A stretch of DNA of 64,000 bases from Gemmatimonadota bacterium (GTDB taxonomy: Bacteria; Gemmatimonadota; Gemmatimonadetes; Gemmatimonadales; GWC2-71-9): positions 1 through 64,000 of the forward strand of contig JADFNB010000001.1 in NCBI GenBank assembly GCA_022563595.1, read 5' to 3'. How positions within the stretch are numbered: the stretch's first letter is position 1; every line of letters begins with the position of its first letter. Positions 18,376-28,410 of the stretch are shown here, piece after piece. The translations under genes and the position numbers were made by a program. The notes under the pieces were generated by a model. That model ran no database searches and was not told the DNA's origin. It saw only the letters and a list, made by a program, of their open reading frames with translations.

Positions 18376-19173
18376 TCAGGTGATTTCGTTCTTGCGGAGC
18401 GGAACGAACTGGGGGATACCGCGCCAGGGATGCGCGTCTACGGGCCACTCGAACACCGTCTCCAGCACTGCGCGTGTGAGTGCAGTCGCGGGCGGACCTG
18501 CGGCGGCCACCCGCCCGCGATTCATTATCACTACGCGATCGAAGTAGCGGGTGGCCAAGTTCACGTGATGGGTAACCAGCACGCCGGTCAGTCCGCGCTC
18601 GCCCACGAACGTCGCGGCCAGCTCGAACACCTCCATCTCGTGCCGGATGTCCAGGTTCGCGGTCGGCTCGTCGAGCACCAGAACGCGGGGTTCCTGAGCG
18701 AGCGCACGGGCGAGCCTGACGCGCTGCCATTCACCGGCCGAGAGCGTGGCGGTCCAGCGTTCGGCGAGATGCAGGGCGTCGGCGTCGGCGAGCGCCGTCT
18801 TGACGATCGCTGCGTCCCGCGCGGTGAGCGCGCCGAACGCTCCGGCGTGTGGGTACCTGCCGAGCATCACGGCCTGCCGGACGCGGAGCGGAAACACCGG
18901 TTCCTCGCGTTGGACGACCACCCCGACCATGCGCGCGAACTGTGGGCGCCGCCACTCGGACGCCGGACGGTCGAACGCCGTGGCGCGCCCCCCGTCGGGC
19001 TTGAGCACCCCGAGCAGCAGCCGGAGCAGGGTTGTCTTGCCACTTCCGTTGGGCCCGATGATACCGACCAGTTCGCCCTCGGCGACATGGAAATCCACGT
19101 CGCAGACCGCCGGCTCGGCCACACCAGGGTAGCGGTAGGTAAGCTGTTCCGCGCGGAAGATCACGTCGCCCAT
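18376..19173 (-). CDS. btuD: Cobalamin ABC transporter ATP-binding protein
   Basis: 265 residues. Walker A GPNGSGKTTLLRLLLG (about 38-45), Q-loop region VVQREEPVFPLRV, signature LSAGEWQRVRLARAL, Walker B VLVLDEPTANLD, and switch His in LVTHHVN. FecE/BtuD subfamily. The ATG at 19173 gives a 13-bp overlap with the permease gene. It powers import of B12 through BtuC. In-frame sequence continues upstream but lies within btuC. Confidence 0.92.
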   Translation of the reverse strand: MGDVIFRAEQLTYRYPGVAEPAVCDVDFHVAEGELVGIIGPNGSGKTTLLRLLLGVLKPDGGRATAFDRPASEWRRPQFARMVGVVVQREEPVFPLRVRQAVMLGRYPHAGAFGALTARDAAIVKTALADADALHLAERWTATLSAGEWQRVRLARALAQEPRVLVLDEPTANLDIRHEMEVFELAATFVGERGLTGVLVTHHVNLATRYFDRVVIMNRGRVAAAGPPATALTRAVLETVFEWPVDAHPWRGIPQFVPLRKNEIT

Positions 19174-20132
19174 CGCCGCACCAATACAGCGAAGACCGGT
19201 ACTCCCACGACGGCCGTGACGACGCCGACCGGAAGCGTCAGCGGCGCGAATGCCGTGCGCGCGAGGGCATCGGCGGCAGCCAGCAGGCTGCCGCCAAGGA
19301 GAAACGACGCGGGCAGCAGCACGCGATGCGTATGCCCCCAGAGCAGGCGAACGGCATGAGGGATGATGAGTCCCACAAACCCGATGATGCCCGAGACCGC
19401 CACCGCCGCCGCCGTAAGCAATGACGCCGCGATGTAGAGCGTCCGCTTGAGCGGTTCCACATCGGCACCGAGAAACCGCGCCGGCTCTTCGCCGAGCGAA
19501 AGGAGGTCGAGCGACCGGCTGGCGCGATACAGGATGATCACGGGGATCGATGCGTAGGCGGCGAAAACCGCGAGCGCCTTCCACGACGCGCCGTCGAACC
19601 CACCGAGCAGCCAAAGCAGCGCGCTACGAAGCTGCTCGGCCGGCGAAAGCGCCAGCACCGCTCCGACGAGAGCCGAAGCGAACGCTCCCACAACCACGCC
19701 CGAGAGCAGGAGAACGCGCGTGTCCAGCACTCCACTCGCTACGACCGCGAGGCGATAGACCAGCGCGATCGCCGTCAGGGCACCGACGGCCGCGGCGAGC
19801 GGGACCGCCCACGCTCCTTGGAGCCCGAGCGCTATTGCCAGCACGGCCCCAAGGCCGGCGCCGCCCGAGAGACCCAGCAGATAAGGATCGGCGAGTGGAT
19901 TGCGTACCAGCGCCTGAAGGACCGCGCCGGTCATGGCCAGAGCGCCCCCGACGAGAAACGCGAGCGAGACGCGCGGAACGCGCAGATCACGAACGATGGC
20001 GACCTCGATGGGGTCGCCGCGCCCAACGAGCGCGCGGGCCACCACGGCCGTATCCAGCCCGGCAGGACCGACCGCCACCCCGAGCGCGAGCGCGGCGAGT
20101 GCGGCTCCCGCGAGCACCACCCACCGCTTCAT
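19161..20132 (-). CDS. btuC: Cobalamin ABC transporter permease (FecCD family)
   Basis: 323 residues with about ten hydrophobic helices. Family motifs present: LRVPRVSLAFLVGGALAMTG near residue 50, NPLADPYLLGLSGGAGLGA, and SGIIGFVGLIIPHAVRLLWG near residue 240, the segment that contacts the ATPase. Its start overlaps the btuF stop by 4 bp. Inner-membrane channel of the B12 importer. Confidence 0.93.
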   Translation of the reverse strand: MKRWVVLAGAALAALALGVAVGPAGLDTAVVARALVGRGDPIEVAIVRDLRVPRVSLAFLVGGALAMTGAVLQALVRNPLADPYLLGLSGGAGLGAVLAIALGLQGAWAVPLAAAVGALTAIALVYRLAVVASGVLDTRVLLLSGVVVGAFASALVGAVLALSPAEQLRSALLWLLGGFDGASWKALAVFAAYASIPVIILYRASRSLDLLSLGEEPARFLGADVEPLKRTLYIAASLLTAAAVAVSGIIGFVGLIIPHAVRLLWGHTHRVLLPASFLLGGSLLAAADALARTAFAPLTLPVGVVTAVVGVPVFAVLVRRWAT

Positions 20133-21019
20133 CGACCCGCCCGTTGCATCGCGTCACGCAGCTCGCGTACGGCGGCGAGGGACCGGAATGACGGATAAGA
20201 GAACTGAGTTCCGGATACGACGGCAAAGCGTCGATCTCGCACCGCCGGCACCACCCGCCATTCCGGTCGCCGCGCCCAAGCCGGATCGGACGTGTCGCCG
20301 GTGAGCAGGATCAGGTCGGGATTACGTGCCGCGACGGTCTCGATGCTGACCTGGGCGGACGGCTGAGAGAGATCGGCGAACGCGTTTACGGCCCCCGCCA
20401 GCTCGAGCAGCTCGCTCTGAAAACTTCCCCCACCTATGACGATGGGGGGCTGATCCCAGGACAGGATCAGAACCGTCGGCCGCGGCTCCGGCACGGGCAC
20501 CCGCCGTGCCGAGTCGAGCGCCGCCGCGAAGACGTCGGCCAGGCTGTCCGCCAGCCGCTCGGTGTCGGTGAGCCGGCCGAGCAGCCGCGCTCCGCGGGCC
20601 ACGTCGTCGAGCCGATCCAGCGAGAACCGGATGGTCGCGATGCCAAGCCGTTCCAAGTGTTCCTGTACGGTCGCGTTAGCCGGCGAGTCGTACAGGATCA
20701 CGAGATCGGGACGCCGCGCCGCTACCGCCTCGACGTTCGGATCGAGACCCTGACCGACGCTCGGCACCGCGAGCGCGGCCGGCGGATCGGCATCCCACTG
20801 GGTCCGGCCTACAACCAGCTCTCCCGCGCCGATGGCGAAGAGCAGTTCGGTAGTGGACGGGGCGAGCGAGACGATGCGCTTGTAGCCGCCGTCGATATCC
20901 GCCTCGGGTGGCACACATGCAGTGAGGACGCCGAGCAGTACGACCCGGTATCCCAGGAGATGCAAAAAACGCTCGACCGCTGTAACCCAGGTGGCCGAGC
21001 GCGACGCGAGGCATCGCAT
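20129..21019 (-). CDS. btuF: Cobalamin-binding lipoprotein/periplasmic protein BtuF
   Basis: 296 residues. Lipobox LLGVLTAC, then the helical-backbone binding fold of class III binding proteins: YKRIVSLAPSTTELLFAIGA, VVGRTQWDADPP, NVEAVAARRPDLVILY and ARNPDLILLTGD, repeating the lobe motif. It hands B12 to BtuCD. First gene after the cobalamin riboswitch. The ATG at 21019 lies within the region where the RBS can be sequestered. An upstream in-frame GTG (21025) and a downstream TTG are possible. Confidence 0.88.
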   Translation of the reverse strand: MRCLASRSATWVTAVERFLHLLGYRVVLLGVLTACVPPEADIDGGYKRIVSLAPSTTELLFAIGAGELVVGRTQWDADPPAALAVPSVGQGLDPNVEAVAARRPDLVILYDSPANATVQEHLERLGIATIRFSLDRLDDVARGARLLGRLTDTERLADSLADVFAAALDSARRVPVPEPRPTVLILSWDQPPIVIGGGSFQSELLELAGAVNAFADLSQPSAQVSIETVAARNPDLILLTGDTSDPAWARRPEWRVVPAVRDRRFAVVSGTQFSYPSFRSLAAVRELRDAMQRAGR

Positions 21020-21028
21020 GTCCACCTG

Positions 21029-21195
21029 CCCTCCCGCGAGGGGTCGGTGTGGCGCGAACGGGAACGTCTCCTGGCTTCGGGCCCACGGCTCGCCTTCCCG
21101 GGGAAGACCCCAGTGGCTGATGAGCCGGGTGTGGTGCCCGTTTACAGTGGCGGGGCCGCGCCGGACTCACACCGGCTTCCGTGCTCCGCGTTCGC
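21029..21195 (-). promoter_or_regulatory. Cobalamin (AdoCbl-type) riboswitch with RBS-sequestering hairpin
   Basis: Read on the minus strand, the aptamer starts with GCGAACG (21195-21189) that pairs with CGTTCGC (21060-21054), the P1 stem. Inside are GGAAGCCGGTGTGAGTCCGG (around 21180-21161), GCCACTGT (21151-21144) and the B12 box AGCCAGGAGAC (21076-21066). All are hallmark elements of the class. Downstream CCCTC-GCGG-GAGGG (21042-21029) forms a hairpin that includes a GGAGG sequence just before btuF, indicating translational control. When B12 is bound, the btuFCDB operon should be shut off. Confidence 0.95.
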
Positions 21196-21231
21196 TTGGG
21201 CTATGTCGCCCTTCGATTGTAAGTGCCGAAG

Positions 21232-22419
21232 CTACCGATACTGCTGCCCACGCGCAAGCACCTCCTCCAGCTGCGTCTTGAGCCGTACCCGTTCTTCGCG
21301 GTACGCCGATTCGCCGCGCTCGCCCGGGGCCGCGCGCTCGTAGGTCTCATCGAGCGTCGCTATGCGGCGGGCCAGCGCACCGGGGTCCGTCACCGGCACG
21401 GGGCTTCGGCGCCGCCCCCGCCCCCACCCCCACCTGATCAGCGCCAGCAGCATCGCCAGCGCCGTCGCGGCCACGACCACGACCCACAGTCGGCCCACCG
21501 CGAACGGCTGGCGGCTGAACCGGAACGCCACATCCTGTCCGGCGCTCATCGCACGCCCTTCGTAGAGCGCGAATTGTGCGTCCTCGAAGATTTGAACGCC
21601 GCCGTACTCCAATGCGCCGCTCGCTACAACCGCTGTCGTATCTTCGAGCAGCACGGTGAGCCGTCTGATGGGTTGGTCGACCGGGATCACGAACTCGCGC
21701 ATCCCGGCCGGCAGCACGTAGGTAAGCACGAGCTGTTTCTGACCCGGAGGTATGGGCGCGGTGACTTCCAGCGTATCACCCATCAGGGCGATGGCCTCCG
21801 GGCTCACCTCGCTCTCACTAACCTCGAATTGCACGATGCCGCGCGGGATGATTCCGCGCCACACGGGCTGGCTGGACTCGTTGGTAATGCGCGTCACCGT
21901 CCCGGTGTTGGCGAGCACGAGCACTTCGAGCACGGGCCGCCCGCCGTCTGCGTCGGGAACGCGCACAATCACGTGTCGCTGGTCCACGAGGATCGGCGGG
22001 CTCGTGCTGGACGTGTCGTAGACCACGAGCGTCTCGGCCGTGTCGGCCGCTCCGCGCGGAACGAGCGCCGAAGTGAAGTAAGTGATCCCACGAAACGTGG
22101 CGCTGACCAGGTAGACGGATGCCGAATCAAAGGCACTCACAGACAGCACGTAGCGGCCGTTTCGGTCCGTGCGCGCGGAATCGACGGGAGCACCACCCTG
22201 CAGGTGCACCTCGTGCATCACCACCCACGCATCCGCGAGCGGCATGCCTGCGGGGGGCAGCTCCCCTATGTATGCCTCACCGACAATAGAGAAGCCCTGG
22301 GCGGGTGCCTGTGCAGCCACCCCCAGGGCCATGACGACGACGGCGACGCCGCTACGGAGTAAACTTGCCGAAATCTTCAGGATCGAGCGTTTCCAGGTAC
22401 GACTTGAGTTGATCGGCAT
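21232..22419 (-). CDS. Membrane-anchored protein with carboxypeptidase-regulatory-like N-domain
   Basis: 395 residues. Signal peptide (ISASLLRSGVAVVVMALGVAAQAPAQ), a beta-sandwich domain about 45-120 with DAWVVMHEV and RTDRNGRYVLSV (typical of CarboxypepD-regulatory or transthyretin-like folds), a second beta-rich part, one transmembrane helix (LWVVVVAATALAMLLALIRW) near residue 325, and a charged coiled-coil-like cytoplasmic tail (DETYERAAPGERGESAYREE). The ATG at 22419 overlaps the preceding gene by 68 nt but is needed for a full signal peptide. Role unknown; comparable proteins sit beside cytochrome-biogenesis genes elsewhere. Confidence 0.65.
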   Translation of the reverse strand: MPINSSRTWKRSILKISASLLRSGVAVVVMALGVAAQAPAQGFSIVGEAYIGELPPAGMPLADAWVVMHEVHLQGGAPVDSARTDRNGRYVLSVSAFDSASVYLVSATFRGITYFTSALVPRGAADTAETLVVYDTSSTSPPILVDQRHVIVRVPDADGGRPVLEVLVLANTGTVTRITNESSQPVWRGIIPRGIVQFEVSESEVSPEAIALMGDTLEVTAPIPPGQKQLVLTYVLPAGMREFVIPVDQPIRRLTVLLEDTTAVVASGALEYGGVQIFEDAQFALYEGRAMSAGQDVAFRFSRQPFAVGRLWVVVVAATALAMLLALIRWGWGRGRRRSPVPVTDPGALARRIATLDETYERAAPGERGESAYREERVRLKTQLEEVLARGQQYR

Positions 22420-22846
22420 CGAGCGGCTCCGTCGCGTCGCCCGGCCCCACCGTATCCACGGACGTGGCTTCCAGCAGGTCATCCTGCGTGAAGATCGGCG
22501 CCTTCAGTCGCAAGGCGACGGCGATGCTGTCCGACGGCCGCGCGTCTATCTGAATGACGTGGTCGTTACGGTGAATGTGCAGCTCGGCAAAGTAGGTGTT
22601 CTCCTTCACCCGGGTGATCATGACCCGCTGGAGATCCGCACCGAGCCCCACTATCACCTGTTTCAGGAGATCATGCGTGAGGGGACGGCTGAACTTGACC
22701 CCTGCCAGTTCCATCGCGATGGCGCTCGCTTCGGCCGGCCCGATCCATATGGGAAGGACCCGTTCTCCCTCTTTTTCCTGGAGGATCACCACCGGTGTAT
22801 TGGTGGTTCGATCCAGACCCAGGTGCGCCACCCGAACTTCGATCAT
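22352..22846 (-). CDS. Bifunctional nuclease (BFN/DUF151) family protein
   Basis: 164 residues. The BFN domain covers about 1-125: VVILQEKEGERVLPIWIGPAEA, RPLTHDLLKQVIVGLGA, and ARPSDSIAVALRLKAPIF, all strongly conserved in DUF151. Homologues are reported to have RNase/DNase activity in plants; in bacteria the role is unclear. The C-terminal 40 residues are acidic and variable. It sits 23 bp after ahcY. Confidence 0.92.
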   Translation of the reverse strand: MIEVRVAHLGLDRTTNTPVVILQEKEGERVLPIWIGPAEASAIAMELAGVKFSRPLTHDLLKQVIVGLGADLQRVMITRVKENTYFAELHIHRNDHVIQIDARPSDSIAVALRLKAPIFTQDDLLEATSVDTVGPGDATEPLDADQLKSYLETLDPEDFGKFTP

Positions 22847-22869
22847 GGAGTGCTGCTCCTCGCGCCTCG

Positions 22870-24363
22870 CTAGTAACGGTAGTGATCTGGCTTATACGGT
22901 CCGTCCACCGATAGGTCAAGGTACTCCGCCTGTTTCTCGGTGAGCCGGGTCAAGTTGACGCCGAGGTGGTCGAGATGCAGCCGCGCTACCTCCTCGTCGA
23001 GGTGCTTGGGTAGCGTATAAACTTTGTTCTCGTACCGCTCGGAGTTCTTCTGCAGCTCGAGCTGGGCCAACACCTGGTTGGTGAAGGAGGTCGACATGAC
23101 GAAGCTCGGATGGCCCGTCGCGCATCCGAGATTCAGCAGGCGGCCTTCAGCGAGCACGAGAATGCTGTGGCCGTCGGGGAACCGCCACTCGTCGTATTGC
23201 GGCTTGATAGCGATACGCTCGACGCCCTCCTCCCGCTCCAGACCCGCCATGTCGATCTCGTTGTCGAAATGGCCGATATTACCGACGATCGCCTTGTCCT
23301 TCATCCGTTTCATGTGATCGAGGGTGATCACGTTATAGTTGCCGGTCGCGGTCACGAAGATGTCGACGAAATCGATGACGTCTTCGACAGTCTTGACCTC
23401 GTACCCCTCCATCGCGGCCTGCAGCGCACAGATGGGGTCGATCTCGGTTACGATCACGCGACATCCCTGCCCGCGCAGGGCCTGCGCGCTTCCCTTCCCC
23501 ACCTCACCGAAGCCGCAGACGACCGCCACCTTGCCACCGAGCATGGTATCGGTCGCGCGGTTCAAGCCGTCGATCAGAGAGTGCCGGCACCCGTAGATGT
23601 TGTCGAACTTGCTCTTGGTAACGGAGTCGTTCACGTTGATTGCCGGGAACCGCAGCGTTCCCGCACGCTCCATCTGATACAGGCGGTGGACGCCCGTCGT
23701 CGTCTCCTCGCTCACACCCCGCACATTCGCCACGACGCCGGTCCATCGTTTGGGATCGATCTCCTGCTCGCGACGCAGTACATCGAGCACCACGCGCCAC
23801 TCTTCCGCATCGTTCTCCGGATCGAACGCCGGAACGGCGCCGGCCTCTTCGAACTCGGCGCCCTTGTGAACGAGCATCGTGGCGTCGCCGCCGTCGTCGA
23901 CGATGAGGTCCGGACCGGACCCGTCCGGCCACCTGAGCGCACGTGACGTGAATCCCCAGTACTCCTCCAGCGTCTCACCCTTGTGTGCGAAGACGGGAAC
24001 CCCCCTGGGACGCTCCACCGTGCCGGCCGGCCCGACGACGACCGCGGCGGCCGCGTGGTCCTGGGTCGAGAAGATGTTGCAACTCACCCAGCGCACGTCC
24101 GCTCCGAGTTCGACCAGCGTCTCGATGAGGACGCCGGTCTGGACGGTCATGTGCAAACTGCCCATGACCTTAACGCCCCGCAGCGGTTTCTCCACCGCGT
24201 GGCGCCGGCGGACCTCCATCAGCCCCGGCATCTCGTGCTCGGCGAGCCGGATCTCGTTGCGCCCGAACTCAGCGAGGCCAAGGTCGCGCACGTCGTAATC
24301 GAGTGTGGTGGTGTCCTGCTTGGTCGTCTCAGGTGTCACAGCGGTCATATCGATATCGATCAT
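22870..24363 (-). CDS. ahcY: S-adenosylhomocysteine hydrolase
   Basis: 497 residues. NAD-binding [17 protein letters not shown], substrate motifs [37 protein letters not shown], and the C-terminal KPDHYRY that completes the active site. Length and the insertion near residue 150 match the long bacterial form. It splits S-adenosylhomocysteine into homocysteine and adenosine. Start at ATG 24363 (an internal ATG at 24348 is possible). It follows metK by 31 bp, so SAM production and recycling are linked. Confidence 0.97.
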   Translation of the reverse strand: MIDIDMTAVTPETTKQDTTTLDYDVRDLGLAEFGRNEIRLAEHEMPGLMEVRRRHAVEKPLRGVKVMGSLHMTVQTGVLIETLVELGADVRWVSCNIFSTQDHAAAAVVVGPAGTVERPRGVPVFAHKGETLEEYWGFTSRALRWPDGSGPDLIVDDGGDATMLVHKGAEFEEAGAVPAFDPENDAEEWRVVLDVLRREQEIDPKRWTGVVANVRGVSEETTTGVHRLYQMERAGTLRFPAINVNDSVTKSKFDNIYGCRHSLIDGLNRATDTMLGGKVAVVCGFGEVGKGSAQALRGQGCRVIVTEIDPICALQAAMEGYEVKTVEDVIDFVDIFVTATGNYNVITLDHMKRMKDKAIVGNIGHFDNEIDMAGLEREEGVERIAIKPQYDEWRFPDGHSILVLAEGRLLNLGCATGHPSFVMSTSFTNQVLAQLELQKNSERYENKVYTLPKHLDEEVARLHLDHLGVNLTRLTEKQAEYLDLSVDGPYKPDHYRY

Positions 24364-24394
24364 CTGGCTGAAGTATACAGGCTCCGAGCACGCG

Positions 24395-25582
24395 TCACGC
24401 GGCGTGGCGCACGGCATCCAGCAGCGTCTGGACCGCGCTGGGTTCTTCCCACGTGAAGAGGGCCACCTCGCGTCCGTACACCGTCTCCTTGCGTGGGGTC
24501 CGGCCGAAATGCCCGTAGGCGGCCGTGGGAAGATAGATCGGCGCCCTGAGGCAGAGCGAATCGATGATCCCGCCCGGCGTGAGGTCAAACACCTCCCGAA
24601 CCGCCCGCTCGAGCGTGCCCTCCGGTACCTTCCCGGTTCCGAACGTCTGAACCGCGACCGATACGGGTTCCGCGACACCGATAGCGTAGGCCAACTGAAC
24701 CTCGCATCGCCTGGCCAGCCGGGCGACGACGATGTTCTTTGCGGCCCACCGCGCCGCGTAGGTAGCCGACCGATCCACCTTGGAAGGGTCCTTACCACTG
24801 AACGCGCCGCCCCCATGGTGCGCCAGCCCACCGTAGGTATCAACGATGATCTTCCGGCCCGTGAGCCCGGCATCACCTTGCGGGCCACCAACCACGAAAC
24901 GACCTGTGGGGTTGATGTAGTAAGTCGGGTCGTTCGCCTCCAGCGGGGACTCTTCCAAGACCGGTTTGATCACCCTCTCCCGCACGGCCTCGGTCAGGTC
25001 CGCGGCATCGATCTCCGGAGCATGTTGGGTGGAGACGACAACCGCCCGTACCGCCACCGGCACGTCGTCCTCGTACTCCACGCTGACCTGCGCCTTCCCG
25101 TCGGGGCGCAGCCAGTTCAGCTCGCCCGACTTACGCAATTCAGCGAGCCGCTGCGTCAGGTGATGGGCGAGCATGATCGGTATCGGCATCAGCTCCGGAG
25201 TCTCGTCGGTTGCGTATCCGAACATCATGCCCTGGTCACCCGCGCCACCGGTATCCACGCCCTGCGCGATGTCCTGGGACTGCCGGTTGATCGATGTCAG
25301 GATCGCGCAGGTCTCGTGGTCGAACCCGAAAGCGGTATCGGTGTACCCGATGCGTTCGACCGTCTGCCGCACGATCTGTGGTACGTGGACGTCGGCCGTA
25401 GTCGTGATCTCCCCTGTGACGAGCACCATGCCCGTGGTCACGAGCGTCTCGCACGCCACGCGTGCCATCGCATCCTGCGCGAGCATGGCGTCGAGCACCG
25501 CGTCCGAGATCTGGTCGGCGATCTTGTCCGGGTGACCCTCCGTCACCGACTCGGATGAGACGATATACCTGTGCTTACCCAT
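24395..25582 (-). CDS. metK: S-adenosylmethionine synthetase
   Basis: 395 residues. Signature motifs: [32 protein letters not shown] and [16 protein letters not shown]. It makes SAM from methionine and ATP. The ATG at 25582 is conserved for the family ([12 protein letters not shown]). The gap to ptsI is only 25 bp and holds no SAM riboswitch. Confidence 0.98.
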   Translation of the reverse strand: MGKHRYIVSSESVTEGHPDKIADQISDAVLDAMLAQDAMARVACETLVTTGMVLVTGEITTTADVHVPQIVRQTVERIGYTDTAFGFDHETCAILTSINRQSQDIAQGVDTGGAGDQGMMFGYATDETPELMPIPIMLAHHLTQRLAELRKSGELNWLRPDGKAQVSVEYEDDVPVAVRAVVVSTQHAPEIDAADLTEAVRERVIKPVLEESPLEANDPTYYINPTGRFVVGGPQGDAGLTGRKIIVDTYGGLAHHGGGAFSGKDPSKVDRSATYAARWAAKNIVVARLARRCEVQLAYAIGVAEPVSVAVQTFGTGKVPEGTLERAVREVFDLTPGGIIDSLCLRAPIYLPTAAYGHFGRTPRKETVYGREVALFTWEEPSAVQTLLDAVRHAA

Positions 25583-25607
25583 GAAGTCGAAGTCCGTATC
25601 GCATAGA

Positions 25608-27410
25608 TTAACCCAACTTAGTGTTGCGCCGATCCTGGGGCAACCAACCGGTCTCCAGCGACCCGAGGTCCACGTACTCGGCGATGTGTTCTTCGAGGAT
25701 TCGCGTAACCTCGGCTGCCGTCGCCGCCTCACGGGCCGCTTCGGCCGCCCGCGCCGCCGTAGAGGCATTGATCCGGCGCACCAACCAACGAATCAGCGGC
25801 AGGGACACGGGTGAGATGCTCAAGTTGCGGTAGCCGAGCCCGATCAGGAGGAACGCGCCGAGCGGTTCGGAGGCCAACTCCCCGCAGACGCTGATCGGTA
25901 GCCGGGCACGCACTGCGGCATCCCGCACCGCATGGAGCATCCTGACGATTGCGGGATGGTAGGTCGTGAAGCGCTCGGCGAGCCGGGCGTTACCGCGGTC
26001 CACCGCGAGCGTGTACTGTGTGAGATCGTTGGTTCCCACGCTGAGGAAGTCGCTCACCTCCGCCAGCCGATCCGCGATCGCGGCGGCGGCCGGCGTCTCT
26101 ACCATGACCCCGACCGGCAGATCGTCGGCCGCCCGCAGCCCGTCGCGCGCCAGCGACGCACGGGCCTCAGCGAGCAGCTCGCGGGTCCGCACCACCTCCG
26201 ACACGTCGACGACGAGCGGCAGCATCAACTGGATGTCGCCATCTATCCGGGCACGCAGCAAGGCACGCAACTGCGGCAGGAACACCTCCGGCCGATCGAG
26301 ACAGACCCGCAAGGCCCGCCACCCGAGGAAGGGATTCGGCTCGGGCAGGATCCGGAACGCGGCCGGGAACTTGTCGCCCCCGACGTCGAAGCTGCGCACG
26401 ATTACCGGCGCGGGCGCAAATCGCCGCGCGACCCGCCGGAAGTAGTCGAGCTGCTCCTCCTCACTCGGGAGATCCGCGCGGCCCACGACGAGAAACTCGG
26501 TCCGCATGAGGCCCACACCCTCCGCACCCTGTCCTGCGAGCTGGTCGAGTTCTTCCGGCAGATCGAGGTTGCCGCGCAGGGTGACGTTCACACCGTCTAG
26601 GGAGACCGCAGGCTGCCCGAGCACGCTTTCCAGCTCTCGCAGGAGAGTGTGGCGTTTTCCCTCGGCCACCTCGGCCTCGCTCACCTGCTCGGCGGTCGGA
26701 GACAGCGTCACGCTTCCCCGCGCCCCGTCGATGATGACTTCCGTCCCGGAACGCACCTCGTGTAGCACGCCGGGCAGCCCCATCACGCAGGGAATACCCA
26801 GGCTCCGGGCGAGGATGGCTGCATGGGAGGTTCGCGTGCCCTCTTCGCTCACGAACCCGACGACGTGGTCCTGCTCGAACTGCACGGTGAGACCCGGTGT
26901 AAGCTCGCGCAGGAACACAACTGACGGTCGTCCGCCCGTGGGGGCAAACGCCTCGTCGACGGGCTGGCCGAGCAGGTGGTTGAGTATCCGGATCTGCAGG
27001 CCGGAGAGATCGGCCACACGCTCGCGCAGCCGGCTGCTTCCCGAGTTGGCCCACAGCGCACGCACTTCCAGCGCCTTGAACTCGTATGCACGTTCTGCGG
27101 AGAGCTGGTTGTCGCGGATCAGCCGCTCGGCTCCTTTCAGGAACTCGACGTCCTGCAGCATGAGGATCTGGGCATCGAAGATCTTCGCCTCTTCCGGACC
27201 GACCCGTTCGCGCGCGCGCTGCCGCAGCTGTTCCAGGCCGCGCCGTACCGAATCCACGGCGTCGTGCAGCCGGATCACTTCGGCTTCGACGGCGTCGGCC
27301 GGCACGACCCGGTCCGGTACGTCCGGGAGGTCGCGTCTGATGACTATCGCCGGGCCGGTGCCGATACCGGGAGAAACGCCGATACCCTGCAGTGTGCGAG
27401 ACTCGTTCAT
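25608..27410 (-). CDS. ptsI: PTS enzyme I (phosphoenolpyruvate-protein phosphotransferase)
   Basis: 600 residues. N-terminal HPr-binding helical domain, phosphorylated His in [15 protein letters not shown] (about residue 195), PEP-binding domain with [49 protein letters not shown] and the active Cys in SVCGELAS. It passes phosphate from PEP to HPr. The C-terminus is about 30 residues longer than E. coli enzyme I, with an Ala-rich helix. Overlaps ptsH by 4 bp. Confidence 0.97.
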   Translation of the reverse strand: MNESRTLQGIGVSPGIGTGPAIVIRRDLPDVPDRVVPADAVEAEVIRLHDAVDSVRRGLEQLRQRARERVGPEEAKIFDAQILMLQDVEFLKGAERLIRDNQLSAERAYEFKALEVRALWANSGSSRLRERVADLSGLQIRILNHLLGQPVDEAFAPTGGRPSVVFLRELTPGLTVQFEQDHVVGFVSEEGTRTSHAAILARSLGIPCVMGLPGVLHEVRSGTEVIIDGARGSVTLSPTAEQVSEAEVAEGKRHTLLRELESVLGQPAVSLDGVNVTLRGNLDLPEELDQLAGQGAEGVGLMRTEFLVVGRADLPSEEEQLDYFRRVARRFAPAPVIVRSFDVGGDKFPAAFRILPEPNPFLGWRALRVCLDRPEVFLPQLRALLRARIDGDIQLMLPLVVDVSEVVRTRELLAEARASLARDGLRAADDLPVGVMVETPAAAAIADRLAEVSDFLSVGTNDLTQYTLAVDRGNARLAERFTTYHPAIVRMLHAVRDAAVRARLPISVCGELASEPLGAFLLIGLGYRNLSISPVSLPLIRWLVRRINASTAARAAEAAREAATAAEVTRILEEHIAEYVDLGSLETGWLPQDRRNTKLG

Positions 27411-27673
27411 ATTTGGCTGAATCCGTTCTCTACCAGCGCCACCAGCGCGACGAGTGCCTGCTCGGCATCCTGACCTTCGGCGCGAATCGTGAGCTTGCTA
27501 CCGCACTCCGCGGCGAGCGTCATGACGCCCATGATGCTCTTGCCATTCACTACCATACCATCCTTCTGCACCGTAATCTCGCTCTGGTAGCTGGATGCCA
27601 GCTTCACGAACTCGGCCGCCGGTCGTGCGTGCAGCCCCAGCGGGTTCACGATGGCCACGATCCGTTCCGCCAT
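27407..27673 (-). CDS. ptsH: Phosphocarrier protein HPr
   Basis: 88 residues. Catalytic His in NPLGLHARPAAEF (position 15 region) and the regulatory Ser in NGKSIMGVMTL (position 46 region), the target of HPr kinase. Both sites are present, so this HPr can serve sugar transport and HprK signalling. ATG at 27673 lies 3 bp after the IID stop; an upstream GTG at 27685 is less likely. Confidence 0.96.
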   Translation of the reverse strand: MAERIVAIVNPLGLHARPAAEFVKLASSYQSEITVQKDGMVVNGKSIMGVMTLAAECGSKLTIRAEGQDAEQALVALVALVENGFSQI

Positions 27674-27675
27674 CG

Positions 27676-28410
27676 TCACATCCACTCCCCGATGAGTACC
27701 GCGGCGGCGACCAGAAGGCCAAGTCGCGTGCCGCGCAGGGTCGGCGCGATCCAGCGGGTGACGAGGAATGCAACGACGAACATCGCCGCGGCGGCGACCC
27801 GGGCGCCCACTTCGAGATCGCTAACCAACCAGGCTCCGGTTATCGGCAGCGCCGCGCCGACGAGGAGCGCGGCGGCCGGCCCGACTATCTTGAGCGCCGT
27901 CACCAACGCCGGCGACGCGAGCGCGCGGGCCACTGCAGTGCCTAGACGCCATCCCGCCCGCAGGCCCCAGAACCGCACGACCAGATGCGCGAGGTTGTGC
28001 AGCACGAAGAACGTCACGGCACCCACCCCGATCGGTGCTGTTGCCGACAGCACCAGGCCGATTCCGGACGCGGCAGGGAGCGTGCCGGCCCAGATCAGGC
28101 GGTCGCCCACCGAGCCGAGCGGTCCCAGCAGTACCGTCCGCAGACGCTCCACCTGTTCGCCGGCGATCCCATCGTGCTCCGCGCGCGCGATCGCGCCCGC
28201 GGCCAGCCCGGTCAGGTACGGATGCGCGTTGAAGTACCCGCCGGCTCGGCGCATCGCCGCGCGATACCGGTCACCGGAGACGCCACCCGGCAGCTCCCGC
28301 AGCAGCGGCTCCGTCGCATAACCGAGCCCCAGACCGAGCATCCGGTCATGGTTCCACGATCCCTGTACCGTGAACAGACGGAGCGCGGTGCTGACGAAAG
28401 CCCGTCTCAT
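27676..28410 (-). CDS. PTS mannose-family enzyme IID
   Basis: 244 residues. Starts MRRAFVSTALRLFTVQGSWN, with QGSWNHDRMLGLGL and YFNAHPYLTGLAAGAIAR, the conserved features of EIID (mannose/fructose/sorbose class). The C-terminal half has several hydrophobic helices. ATG at 28410 overlaps the IIC stop by 4 bp. Together with IIC it forms the membrane sugar channel. Sugar specificity cannot be read from sequence. Confidence 0.9.
   Translation of the reverse strand: MRRAFVSTALRLFTVQGSWNHDRMLGLGLGYATEPLLRELPGGVSGDRYRAAMRRAGGYFNAHPYLTGLAAGAIARAEHDGIAGEQVERLRTVLLGPLGSVGDRLIWAGTLPAASGIGLVLSATAPIGVGAVTFFVLHNLAHLVVRFWGLRAGWRLGTAVARALASPALVTALKIVGPAAALLVGAALPITGAWLVSDLEVGARVAAAAMFVVAFLVTRWIAPTLRGTRLGLLVAAAVLIGEWM

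Noticed and set aside
25583-25607. SAM riboswitch before metK
   Set aside because: The gap is only 25 bp and metK lies within a run of genes.
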